Source: Clostridiaceae bacterium
GTDB taxonomy: Bacteria > Bacillota > Clostridia > TANB77 > CAG-508
Direction of reading: 5' to 3'
DNA: 50,190 nt
Assembly (NCBI GenBank): GCA_012513065.1
Contig: JAAZCX010000013.1
Coordinates: 1-50,190, forward strand
Part shown: positions 37,269 to 46,286 of the stretch, piece after piece
Layout of the letters: every line of letters starts with the position of its first letter
How positions within the stretch are numbered: position 1 is the first letter of the stretch
Program-made: the position numbers and the translations under genes
The notes under the pieces: model-generated
What the model saw: only the letters and a program-made list of their open reading frames with translations
What the model was told of the DNA's origin: nothing
Database searches by the model: none

Positions 37269-39638
37269 ATGAAATTAAGTACAAATTTTGTTAAAGACTA
37301 TGTTGATATAGACGTAGATTGTAAACAATTAGCAGAAGATATGACTAATGTTGGAAACGAATATGAATCATGTGGAAAATTAATAAATGCAACAAATTTA
37401 GTTGTAGGAGAAGTAATAGATTGTCAAATGCATCCAGATTCTGATCATTTACATGTGTGCAAAGTAAATGTTGGAAAAGAAGTATTACAAATAGTATGCG
37501 GAGCACCAAATGTAAGAACAGGATTAAAAGTAATAGTTGCACTTGTAGGAGCAGAATTACCAGGAGATTTTAAAATAAAAGCAGGCAAAATAAGAGGAGT
37601 AGAATCTAATGGAATGCTTTGTTCGATTGCTGAACTTGGATTAGAAAGTAAATTTTTAAAACCAGAAGACAAAGAAGGAATTCATGAATTACAAGCAGAT
37701 AGTATACCAGGAGAAGATCCAATAAAAACATTACAAATGGATGATAGTGTAATAGATTTTGAATTAACAGCAAATAGAGGAGATTTATTAAGTATATTAG
37801 GAATGGCTCATGAAATAGCAGCAATATATGACAAAAAAGTAAAAGATATTGATTTAAAATATAAAGAAAATGAAGAAAACATTAATGATAGTTTCAAAGT
37901 GTCTAGAAATACAGAAAATTGTTCGATTTTCTTAGCAAAAAAAGTAAAAAATGTAACTATTAAAGAAAGCCCAACATTTATTAAGAACAGATTAATAGCA
38001 TCTGGAATAAGACCAATAAACAATGTAGTAGATATTAGTAACTATGTAATGATTGAAACAGGTCAACCACTTCACTATTATGATGCAGATACTTTAAATG
38101 GAATTTTAGAAGTAAGAATGGCAAAAGAAGGAGAAAAACTAATAACATTAGATAATATCGAAAGAACATTATCAAGTGAAGATATTATAATTTCAGATGG
38201 AAATAAAGCAATAGGATTAGCAGGCGTAATGGGAGGATTAGACACAGAAATAACAGAAAACACAAAGAATATTATTATAGAATCTGCTATATTTGATAGT
38301 GTAAAAGTTAGAAAAACATCAAAAGAAATATTAAGAAGTGAAGCAAGTACAAGATTTGAAAAAGGATTAGATCCAAATAGAACATATATGGCAATTGAGA
38401 GATCATGTGCATTATTAGAAAAATATGCAGACGCTACAATAGTAGGAGGACTAGTAAAAGAAGATACTACTTCTAAAGAAGATACAAAAATAGAAATTAC
38501 ACTTGAAAATATTAATAAAGTGTTAGGAACAAATATAAATAGCGATGATGTAGAAAATGTATTTAGAAAATTAGGATTTGAATATATAAAACAAAATGAA
38601 AAAATAATTGTATCTGTTCCAAAAAGAAGAATTGATATATCGATAAAAGAAGATTTAATTGAAGAAGTTGGACGTATTTATGGAGTAAATAACATTGAAG
38701 GAAAATTACCACAATTACCAATAAAAACAGGATCATATGATAAGCAAACTAGAGAAATAAGAAATAAGATGTCTGATTTAGGATTAAATGAAACTTTATC
38801 ATACATATTAGTAAATGAAAAAGAAGCTAATGATTTTTGTTTTAAAGATGATTCTGAAATTATAAAATTATTAGATCCAATGACAGAAGAAAGAAGTACA
38901 TTAAGACATTCAATTTTATCATCTTTATATAAAATATATGAATATAACAAAGCTCATAATAATAAAGATGTTGATATATTTGAAATAGGAAAAACATTCT
39001 ATAAAATAGGAGAAGAATATAGAGAAGAAAGAAAAATTGCTTGCTTAATGACAGGAGAATATTATTCAGGAATAGAGAACAAAAAAGCAATAGATTTTTA
39101 TGTTATAAAAGGAATAACAGAAGAATTATTGGATTATTTAGGATACACAAATCGTTATAGTTTTGTTATAAATGAAAATATTCCCGAACAATTTCATCCA
39201 GGTCAATCAGCTGCTATATCTGTAAATAATGATATAGTTGGATTTGTTGGAAGAGTTCATCCATCGAAAAGTAAAGAAGCAGTATATGTAATGGAAATCA
39301 ATTTAGATAAATTATTTAATAAGAAAACTGGAAAAATGAAATATAAAGAAATTTCAAAATATCCAAGTGTAAAAAAAGATTTAGCTATAGTTGTGGATAA
39401 AAATATAACATCTGGCGAAATTGCAACAGCAATAAAAAAAGCAGCAGGTTCTTTACTTCTTGGAGCACAAGTATTTGATGTATATCAACCAAAAGATATA
39501 GAAGAAGGTAAAAAAAGTATAGCGTATTCTTTGGAATTTGGTGCTAATGATAGAACATTAACAGATGAAGAAATAAATGAAGTATTAAATAAAATAATAT
39601 CAAACTTAGAAAAACAAGGTGCAAGTTTAAGAAAATAA
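37269..39638 (+). CDS. pheT: Phenylalanine-tRNA ligase beta subunit
   Basis: 789 residues. Domains in order: an EMAP-type tRNA-binding domain (HPDSDHLHVCKVNVG), B3/4 editing domain (LADYV-type region with NRGDLLSILGMAHE), B5, a catalytic-like core (EVGRIYGVNNIEGKLP) and a C-terminal anticodon-binding FDX-ACB domain (YPSVKKDLAIVVDKNITSGE). It edits mischarged Tyr-tRNA-Phe and completes the alpha2-beta2 enzyme. It follows pheS by 21 bases with a TAGGAGG site. Confidence 0.97.
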   Translation: MKLSTNFVKDYVDIDVDCKQLAEDMTNVGNEYESCGKLINATNLVVGEVIDCQMHPDSDHLHVCKVNVGKEVLQIVCGAPNVRTGLKVIVALVGAELPGDFKIKAGKIRGVESNGMLCSIAELGLESKFLKPEDKEGIHELQADSIPGEDPIKTLQMDDSVIDFELTANRGDLLSILGMAHEIAAIYDKKVKDIDLKYKENEENINDSFKVSRNTENCSIFLAKKVKNVTIKESPTFIKNRLIASGIRPINNVVDISNYVMIETGQPLHYYDADTLNGILEVRMAKEGEKLITLDNIERTLSSEDIIISDGNKAIGLAGVMGGLDTEITENTKNIIIESAIFDSVKVRKTSKEILRSEASTRFEKGLDPNRTYMAIERSCALLEKYADATIVGGLVKEDTTSKEDTKIEITLENINKVLGTNINSDDVENVFRKLGFEYIKQNEKIIVSVPKRRIDISIKEDLIEEVGRIYGVNNIEGKLPQLPIKTGSYDKQTREIRNKMSDLGLNETLSYILVNEKEANDFCFKDDSEIIKLLDPMTEERSTLRHSILSSLYKIYEYNKAHNNKDVDIFEIGKTFYKIGEEYREERKIACLMTGEYYSGIENKKAIDFYVIKGITEELLDYLGYTNRYSFVINENIPEQFHPGQSAAISVNNDIVGFVGRVHPSKSKEAVYVMEINLDKLFNKKTGKMKYKEISKYPSVKKDLAIVVDKNITSGEIATAIKKAAGSLLLGAQVFDVYQPKDIEEGKKSIAYSLEFGANDRTLTDEEINEVLNKIISNLEKQGASLRK

Positions 39639-39691
39639 AGAGAACAGAAAACTAAAATCTTTCATATTATATCCTATAGGGGGCATATATT

Positions 39692-40045
39692 ATGGGAGAT
39701 TTTATTTTTAACACAATACTTTGGACTTTGGCATTATATGGTTTGTTTGAAATTATTAAAACAATTATAAATATTTATACATATACAGATTTAAAATCAG
39801 ATGGTATTTACGTAATTATTGCAGCAAAAAATCAGGAAGATGAAATAGAAGGATTTTTAAGATCATTTTTATTTAGAATAATATATGGAAAAGAAGAAAA
39901 TATAAAAAATATAATAGTAACAGATTTGGATTCAAATGATGATACAATTAAAATATTAAATAAACTAAAAGATGAGTATCAAGGAATAAAAATTACTAAT
40001 TGGAAAGAATGTAAAAATGTAATTGATAATATTAAAAATGTTTAA
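39692..40045 (+). CDS. Small membrane-anchored protein, glycosyltransferase-like
   Basis: 117 residues. One N-terminal membrane helix (about residues 5-30) precedes a short alpha/beta segment: GIYVIIAAKNQEDEIEGFLR and NIIVTDLDSNDDTIKILNKL. These two strands resemble the start of a GT-A glycosyltransferase (nucleotide strand plus a D-x-D-like LDSND), but the protein ends far too early to be a complete enzyme. Either a small stand-alone family or a remnant. It sits 53 bases after pheT and before a terminator. Confidence 0.65.
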   Translation: MGDFIFNTILWTLALYGLFEIIKTIINIYTYTDLKSDGIYVIIAAKNQEDEIEGFLRSFLFRIIYGKEENIKNIIVTDLDSNDDTIKILNKLKDEYQGIKITNWKECKNVIDNIKNV

Positions 40046-40088
40046 AAAATATTAAGATTGATCTAACAAAAATACAATAAAATATATA

Positions 40089-40118
40089 AAAGAAAGGTTG
40101 TAAAACCTTTCTTTTTTT
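40089..40118 (+). terminator. Terminator of the pheST transcript
   Basis: Stem AGAAAGGTT / AACCTTTCT with a 4-nt loop and seven T residues. Confidence 0.9.
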
Positions 40119-40159
40119 GATAGAATGACTTTATTAATTATAGGAAAGAGGATTTTTCT

Positions 40160-42368
40160 TTGGAAATTACAGGAGAGATAACAGATATAATATATCAAAA
40201 TGAAATAAATAGTTATACAGTAGCAGAGTTTGAAACTCAAGATGGAAATATTACAATTGTTGGTTATCTTCCATTTATTAATGCAGGGGATACTTTAAAA
40301 CTAATAGGAAAAATAGTAACACATCAAGATTATGGAGAACAATTCAAAATAGATACATTTGAAAAGCTAATGCCACAAACGTTGACATCATTAGAACATT
40401 ATTTATCAAATGGAACTATTAAAGGTATTGGACCAGCTACTGCAAAAAAAATAGTAGATACATTTGGAGAAGAGACTATTCATGTTTTAAAATTTGAACC
40501 AGAAAAATTATCAAATATAAAAGGTATAAATAAAGAAAAAGCAATTTCAATATCAGAGACATTTATTGAAAACTGGGAACTTTGGCAAATAGTTGGATAT
40601 TTAGAAAAGTTTGGTATAGGAGTACAAAATGCAAAAAATGTGTATGAAAAGCTAGGAATAAATGCAATAGAAGAAATTGAAGAAAATCCATATATATTAA
40701 TAGATATTGCAAATAATGTGGATTTTAAGAAAATAGATAAAATGGCAATGAATTTAGGAATGCCATATAACTATGAAAAAAGAATAAAAAGTGGAATTAA
40801 ATATGGAATTATGTGTGCAACTACAAATGGACACTGTAAAGTACAAAAAGAAAATTTAATTACATTTTGTAAAGAACTATTAGAAATTTCAAATGAAGAA
40901 GTAGAAGAAAATATTATACAATTGAAAGCAAAGAATGAAATAGTAGAAGAAGACAATTGGATATATTTAAGTTATTTTTTTGATGCAGAAAACAATATAG
41001 CACAGAGAATTCAAATATTACAAAATTCACAAAATACTAAAAAAATTGAAAATATAAAAAAAGAAATGAAAAAAACTGAACAAAGTTCTGAAATAGAATT
41101 ATCAGAAAAACAAAAAGAAGCAATAAATGCAATCAACGAAAATAATGTATGTATTATAACAGGTGGACCACGGAACTGGAAAAACAACTATTATAAAAAC
41201 AGTAATAGAATTATATAAAAATCAAGGCAAAAAAGTAGTACTTTGTGCACCAACAGGAAGAGCAGCTAAACGTATGACAGAAACAACAAATGAAGAAGCA
41301 AAAACTCTTCATAGATTACTAGAAATAGGAAAAATAGAAGATGAAGACAAATACAAAAGTGTAAATACTGAAGTCACACCTTTAGATGCTGATGTAGTAA
41401 TTGTAGATGAGATGTCTATGGTTGATTTGTTTTTAATGAATCATCTTATGAAATCTTTATATCAAGGCACTAAACTAGTATTAGTAGGAGATTCAGATCA
41501 ATTACCATCAGTAGGACCAGGAAGTATATTAAAAGATTTAATAAATTCTGAAAGAATAACTACAATTAGATTAAATAAAATTTTTAGACAAGCAGCTCAA
41601 AGTAAAATAATTTTAAATTCTCATAGAGTAAATGAAGGAGATTTATTTCTTAATAAAGAGGAATCAGACAAAAAAGATTTAAAAGAAGATTTTTTCTTTA
41701 TAAAAGAATTAAGTCAAGATAAAATATTACAACAAGTAATTTCTTTATGCAATGGAAGATTACAAAACTATGGTGATTATAATTTCTTTAAAAATATTCA
41801 AGTAATAACACCTACAAAAAAAGGAATGCTAGGAACAAAAGAATTAAATATAACATTACAAAAATATTTAAATCCAAAGCAAGAAAATTTAAAGGAAAAG
41901 CAAATAGGCGATACGGTTTTTAGAGTAAATGATAGAGTAATGCAAATAAAAAACAATTATGATATTTCTTGGGAAAAACAAAATCCTGATTTTGAAATTG
42001 GCACAGGAGTATTTAATGGAGAATTAGGAACTATAGAAAAAATAGACGATGAAGAAAAAAATATAAAAATTCGTTTTGATGATAAAAAGCTAGTATGGTA
42101 TGAATATTCAGAATTAGATCAAATAGAACTTGCATATAGTATTACAATTCATAAAGCACAAGGAAGCGAATTTGATGTTGTAATTATGGTAATGCCACAA
42201 TCATCTACAATGTTATTAACAAGAAATTTACTATATACAGGTATGACAAGGGCAAAACAAATGCTTATAATAATAGCAAATAATAATATAGTTGAATTTA
42301 TGATTCAAAATGCAGATACCAAAAAAAGAAATACAGGATTAGAAGAAAAAATTAAAAATCTTTTATAA
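40160..42368 (+). CDS. recD2: RecD2 helicase, interrupted by one +1 frameshift
   Basis: 735 residues if C41171 is skipped. TTG 40160 follows AGAGGA. RecD2 is a 5'-3' DNA helicase of Firmicutes that acts at replication forks and in repair. N-terminal OB fold (residues 1-75), helix-hairpin-helix repeats (GIGPATAKKIVDTFGEE, NIKGINKEKA), then Walker A CIITGGPGTGKTTIIK (after the skip), DEMSMVD, GDSDQLPSVGPGSIL, an SH3-like region and the C-terminal motif VI AYSITIHKAQGSEFD with LLYTGMTRAK. Every helicase motif is intact apart from the frame break. Without the shift the product would end at 41218, lacking the motor. Confidence 0.85.
41171..41174 (+). other. +1 frameshift site in recD2 (C before GGA)
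   Basis: The zero frame reads GGT GGA CCA CGG AAC TGG. Omitting C41171 gives CCA GGA ACT GGA AAA, the GGPGTGKT Walker A. This is the same change, in the same kind of motif, as the first site in priA. Confidence 0.85.
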
Positions 42369-42400
42369 AATTAATAGGGGCTTAATAGAAAGGAATAATT

Positions 42401-43081
42401 GTGAATTTTAAGAAAGCTCTTATTTATTTATACAAACAATTTGAAAATATAGTATTTCCACAATGTTGTTTAATTTGTGGAAAATTATCAGAAGATATTT
42501 GGTGTGAAAAGTGTAAAAAAGAAATGTTAAAAGAAAAGAAATTTATTATAGAAGAAAATAAACAAAATAAAAAATGTTATTTTGAAAGTCATATATATTT
42601 TTTTCAATATAAAGATAATATAAGAAAATTAATATTAGATTATAAATTTAACGATAAATCATATTTATATAAAATATTTTCTGAAATTATTACAAAAAAT
42701 AAAAAAACATATAGAATTTTAAAAAAATATGATATAATAACTCCAGTTCCAATTCATAGAAAAAGAAAAAAACAAAGAGGATATAATCAAAGCTATTTGA
42801 TAGCAAAAGAAATATCAATAAATATAAATACATTAATTTTGGAAAATAAAATATTGAAAAAAACCAAAAATAATATAGAACAGAGTTCTTTAAAAAAAGA
42901 ACAAAGAGCTCAAAATGTAAAAAATGTATATGTGTTGGAAAAAAGTGAAAAAATAAAAAATAAAAATATTGTTTTATTTGATGATATTTACACAACAGGG
43001 AACACAGTAAATGAAATATCAAGAATATTAAAAGAAAATGGAGCAAATAAAATACTTATATTAACAATAGCAAAAGATTAA
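42401..43081 (+). CDS. comFC: ComFC-like phosphoribosyltransferase-fold protein
   Basis: 226 residues, start GTG 42401. An N-terminal zinc-binding segment (CCLICGKLSEDIWCEKCK, residues 22-39) precedes a PRTase-like domain with PVPIHRKRKKQRGYNQS and the PRPP loop VLFDDIYTTGNTVNEIS. ComFC takes part in DNA uptake or processing during transformation. It follows recD2 by 32 bases, so both DNA-handling genes are probably co-transcribed. AAAGGA is the ribosome binding site. Confidence 0.92.
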   Translation: MNFKKALIYLYKQFENIVFPQCCLICGKLSEDIWCEKCKKEMLKEKKFIIEENKQNKKCYFESHIYFFQYKDNIRKLILDYKFNDKSYLYKIFSEIITKNKKTYRILKKYDIITPVPIHRKRKKQRGYNQSYLIAKEISININTLILENKILKKTKNNIEQSSLKKEQRAQNVKNVYVLEKSEKIKNKNIVLFDDIYTTGNTVNEISRILKENGANKILILTIAKD

Positions 43082-43101
43082 AAAGAGGTGAAGTATAAAA
43101 A

Positions 43102-45075
43102 ATGGAAGATTTAGTAGAAAGCATATTAGATTATATAAGAGCAGATTATACTGATTATGCAATTATGATTAATGGAGAATGGGGAAGTGGAAAAACTTAT
43201 TTTTGGAATCATAAAATACGTGATAAAATTGAAACTATGCAATTAAATGGTAAAAGATATAAGACAATATATATGTCTTTATATGGAATATCAAACCTAG
43301 AAGAGATAAGTAAAAAGATTTTCATTGAAACCACTCAACTTATGGACAAAAACTTAAAAAAATATATGGATACAAATGGACAAGCAACAATACCTGAATA
43401 TGCTAAAACAGGATTAGATATGGCTAACTTTTTTGGAGTTACGCAAAATGGCGACAAATTAGATTATGGAGATTTTTTTGCAACAGATGATAAAGTATTA
43501 TGTTTTGACGATTTAGAAAGAGCAAATGTAGATGTTATTGATATATTGGGATATATTAATAATTTTGTAGAGCATGACCATATAAAAACAATTATTATAT
43601 GTAATGAAAAAGAATTATCAACAAAATTAAAAAGTAGTAACTTAGAAATGAAAACTTTTATAGCAACATATTTATTAGATAAAGAAGGAAATTTAGTAAA
43701 GAAGACTGATAAACCTATGGTAGAGAGAATTAGAGATACTATAGAATATGTTTTTGATAAAGCTAATGATTATGAAAGAATAAAAGAAAAATTAATTGGT
43801 GAAACATTTGAGTATGCACCAGAATTCAATTACATTATTAATGGTATTCTAATGAGATATGAAAAATATCCTGAATTAATAAGATTTTTAAGAGAAAATA
43901 CAAATCTTATAGTATCTACATTTAATAAAAGCGGAACAAGAAATTTAAGAATATTAAAACATGCATTAAATGATTTTAAGAAAATATTTGATATGGTAAA
44001 TAAAGCGTATCCAAATACAAATCACAGAGTAATGCAAACAATGTTAATATTTACAATAGCAATTTCTTTTGAAATTAAAGCAGGTAAAGTAACAAAAGAT
44101 AAATTTATTAATATCAATAATAATGAAGAATATAAAGCAATACTAGTTTCTTCAAGAGTATTTATGGATAATAGACAATTCTATATCAAAGAATTTGATA
44201 ACAACTATTATTATAATTTTAAAGCAGAATACCGTTTCTTTAAATTTATAGAAATATATATACGTACACGTATTTTTGATATGAAAGTTTTTAAAGAGAA
44301 TATGGAAGTTATTATAAATACAATTGATACAGATAAATTACCAGCATATAAGAGATTACTAACTGAAGAATATTGGAAAATAACAGACGATCAATTTGAT
44401 AATGTTGTTGAAGAAGTCTTAGAAGATGTAAAAAATGGAAGAATAAAACCAATAGAAATTGTAAAAATATTTGCATATTTTAGTTATTTTATAAAAAGAA
44501 ATTTAATTAATTATGATGTTAAAGCAATAAAAAGTGTATTTTTAAATGGAATAAATATTGCATCATTAACTGCTGATTATTGTAGTAATGTTGAAGAAGA
44601 ATTAGACCAAATATCTGTAAATGAAATAGGACCAGATATGGATGAAGTAGTTAGATATTTTAATGATGTAAACGAAAAATTAAAAGATAAAATGTATGAA
44701 AAGATGGCAGAAGAAATATTTAAATATATTCCAATGAAAATGGAAATGTTTTATGATAGATTCGCTAAAGAATGTATGAATATACCAATATTTAAATATT
44801 ATGATGTTTTTCAAATGTTCCAAAGAATTTCTTGTGCAAGTAATGAAGATATAGTTACAATCAAAGAAATGCTAGCAGAAAGAGCAAAAAAATATACAAA
44901 ACAAATAGAACCAGAAATTAAAAACATTAAAAAATTAAAACAAGTCATTGACGAATATATCGATGGAAAAGAACCAACAATAAAAATAGTAATGCTTGAA
45001 GAATTTTCAAAAGAATTAGAAAAAATAGTAGATTTATATAAACCGAATTTCTTAACAAAAAAAGATGATGTATAA
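43102..45075 (+). CDS. KAP-family P-loop ATPase
   Basis: 657 residues, no obvious membrane segment. Walker A MINGEWGSGKTYFW (about residues 22-35) and Walker B KVLCFDDLER (131-140) followed by the KAP-like IDILGYINNFVEHDHIKTII and CNEKEL identify a KAP-type STAND-related ATPase. The C-terminal 400 residues are helical and unassigned. KAP ATPases occur in membrane-linked processes and in several anti-phage systems; which applies here is not shown by the sequence. It follows comFC by 20 bases and lies in a core-gene context, which does not look like a defence island. Confidence 0.75.
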   Translation: MEDLVESILDYIRADYTDYAIMINGEWGSGKTYFWNHKIRDKIETMQLNGKRYKTIYMSLYGISNLEEISKKIFIETTQLMDKNLKKYMDTNGQATIPEYAKTGLDMANFFGVTQNGDKLDYGDFFATDDKVLCFDDLERANVDVIDILGYINNFVEHDHIKTIIICNEKELSTKLKSSNLEMKTFIATYLLDKEGNLVKKTDKPMVERIRDTIEYVFDKANDYERIKEKLIGETFEYAPEFNYIINGILMRYEKYPELIRFLRENTNLIVSTFNKSGTRNLRILKHALNDFKKIFDMVNKAYPNTNHRVMQTMLIFTIAISFEIKAGKVTKDKFININNNEEYKAILVSSRVFMDNRQFYIKEFDNNYYYNFKAEYRFFKFIEIYIRTRIFDMKVFKENMEVIINTIDTDKLPAYKRLLTEEYWKITDDQFDNVVEEVLEDVKNGRIKPIEIVKIFAYFSYFIKRNLINYDVKAIKSVFLNGINIASLTADYCSNVEEELDQISVNEIGPDMDEVVRYFNDVNEKLKDKMYEKMAEEIFKYIPMKMEMFYDRFAKECMNIPIFKYYDVFQMFQRISCASNEDIVTIKEMLAERAKKYTKQIEPEIKNIKKLKQVIDEYIDGKEPTIKIVMLEEFSKELEKIVDLYKPNFLTKKDDV

Positions 45076-45107
45076 AATAATAATAGATATGTAATAAATT
45101 TTAAAGG

Positions 45108-45143
45108 ATAAAAATCAGAAATTAAGCTGATTTTTATTTTTTT
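45108..45143 (+). terminator. Terminator after the KAP ATPase gene
   Basis: Stem ATAAAAATCAG / CTGATTTTTAT with an 8-nt loop, then TTTTTTTG. Confidence 0.85.
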
Positions 45144-45211
45144 GTATATTTTTTCTTTTTTTAGAAACAATAAAAATAATTAAACTTAAAAAAGTAAAAG
45201 GAGGAAAAATA

Positions 45212-45769
45212 ATGAAAGCAACTGGAGTTGTAAGAAGAATAGATGATTTGGGAAGAATAGTAATACCAAAAGAAATTAGAAAAACATTAAGAATAAAAGA
45301 AGGTGATCCACTTGAAATATTTACAGATAGAGAAGGACAAGTTATATTAAAAAAATATTCTCCGATAGGAGAACTTTCAGAATTTGCAACAGAATATGCT
45401 GAAACATTAGCTAAAACCACAGGTCATATTGCATGTATTACTGATAAAGACACAATAATTGCAGTATCGGGAGGATCAAAAAAAGAATTTCTAGAGCAAG
45501 GAATTAGCAAAGACTTAGAAAGAATCATTGATGATAAAGAAATTTATACAAGTAAAGAAAATAATGATAAATCAATACCAATCACACAATTAGATAATAA
45601 TAATGAAAGAATAAGAAATGCACAAATAGTTTATCCTATAATATCTGATGGTGATGCGATTGGAAGTGTTATACTAATATCTAAAGACGCAAATACTAAA
45701 ATGACAGAAGTTGAAAAGAAAGTGGCACAATCAGCAGCAAGTTTTTTAGGATCACAAATGGAATTATAA
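45212..45769 (+). CDS. spoVT: Stage V sporulation protein T (SpoVT)
   Basis: 185 residues. The N-terminal AbrB-type DNA-binding domain is nearly textbook (MKATGVVRRIDDLGRIVIPK, then IRKTLRIKEGDPLEI); the C-terminal GAF-like domain has ACITDKDTIIAVSGGSKKEF and YPIISDGDAIGSVILIS. The length matches SpoVT and distinguishes it from the 95-residue AbrB. It regulates late forespore genes, which implies that this organism or its ancestor makes spores. AAGGAGG site; no clear promoter was found in the 137-base gap, which is mostly the preceding terminator. Confidence 0.93.
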   Translation: MKATGVVRRIDDLGRIVIPKEIRKTLRIKEGDPLEIFTDREGQVILKKYSPIGELSEFATEYAETLAKTTGHIACITDKDTIIAVSGGSKKEFLEQGISKDLERIIDDKEIYTSKENNDKSIPITQLDNNNERIRNAQIVYPIISDGDAIGSVILISKDANTKMTEVEKKVAQSAASFLGSQMEL

Positions 45770-45771
45770 AA

Positions 45772-45851
45772 ATGACAAAACAATTACAAATATGACATTT
45801 TCATTACAAAAACAAAAAACTATTGATTTTCCTTTATAGTTGTAGTATAAA
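45772..45851 (+). promoter_or_regulatory. Direct-repeat site and promoter of the 88-residue gene
   Basis: ATGACA-N5-ATTACAA occurs twice (45772-45789 and 45792-45809), 20 bp apart, so both copies face the same side of the helix. The promoter follows: TTGATT (45823-45828), a 17-bp spacer and TATAAA (45846-45851). The second copy ends 13 bp before the -35, a place typical of activator sites. Confidence 0.55.
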
Positions 45852-45900
45852 ATATATAATAAGAATTTATATGAGAAATACAAAGGAGGAAAATATAGAT

Positions 45901-46167
45901 ATGGATGAAAACAAAGTAAACAGTGCAGAACCAATGGATGGAAAGACATTACCAACAGAAATCAACACTTGGACAAAAGTTAAAAATTTCTTATGTTATG
46001 AAATTAAAGTGGAATTAACACCAAAACAAGAAAAAATCTTTAAAGAAGTTCGTGATTTTTGGCATCAAGAAATAACAAAAGAAGATTTTAAAGAAGTACT
46101 ATTCCATGAAATAACATGGCAAGGTACAAAAGATTTTTGGCTTCAAAAAATAGACATCACATTATAG
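45901..46167 (+). CDS. Small internally repetitive protein of unknown function
   Basis: 88 residues from ATG 45901, with AAAGGAGG eight to ten bases upstream. Four imperfect copies of an aromatic-x-x-E-I pattern follow one another: NFLCYEIKVE, DFWHQEITKE, VLFHEITWQG and DFWLQKIDIT. They alternate with short basic turns, suggesting a repeated strand or amphipathic unit. I have seen similar FWxxEI proteins in clostridial genomes without an assigned function. It is a single-gene unit with its own promoter, possible operator and terminator. Confidence 0.75.
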   Translation: MDENKVNSAEPMDGKTLPTEINTWTKVKNFLCYEIKVELTPKQEKIFKEVRDFWHQEITKEDFKEVLFHEITWQGTKDFWLQKIDITL

Positions 46168-46186
46168 AAAATAATAACAAAAAGAT

Positions 46187-46217
46187 AAAAGGAAGTTAAT
46201 TTTAAACTTCCTTTTTT
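46187..46217 (+). terminator. Terminator after the 88-residue gene
   Basis: Stem AAAAGGAAGTT / AACTTCCTTTT with a 7-nt loop and a T run. Confidence 0.9.
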
Positions 46218-46230
46218 ACATTTAAATTAA

Positions 46231-46259
46231 TTGTTTAAAAAAAAATAATATGATATACT
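46231..46259 (+). promoter_or_regulatory. Promoter of the 765-residue gene and deoB
   Basis: TTGTTT (46231-46236), a 17-bp spacer and TATACT (46254-46259) with an extended -10 TGA. It lies 28 bases before the GTG start, so the leader is very short. Confidence 0.65.
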
Positions 46260-46286
46260 GATAAAAAAATGGAGGATATAATTACA

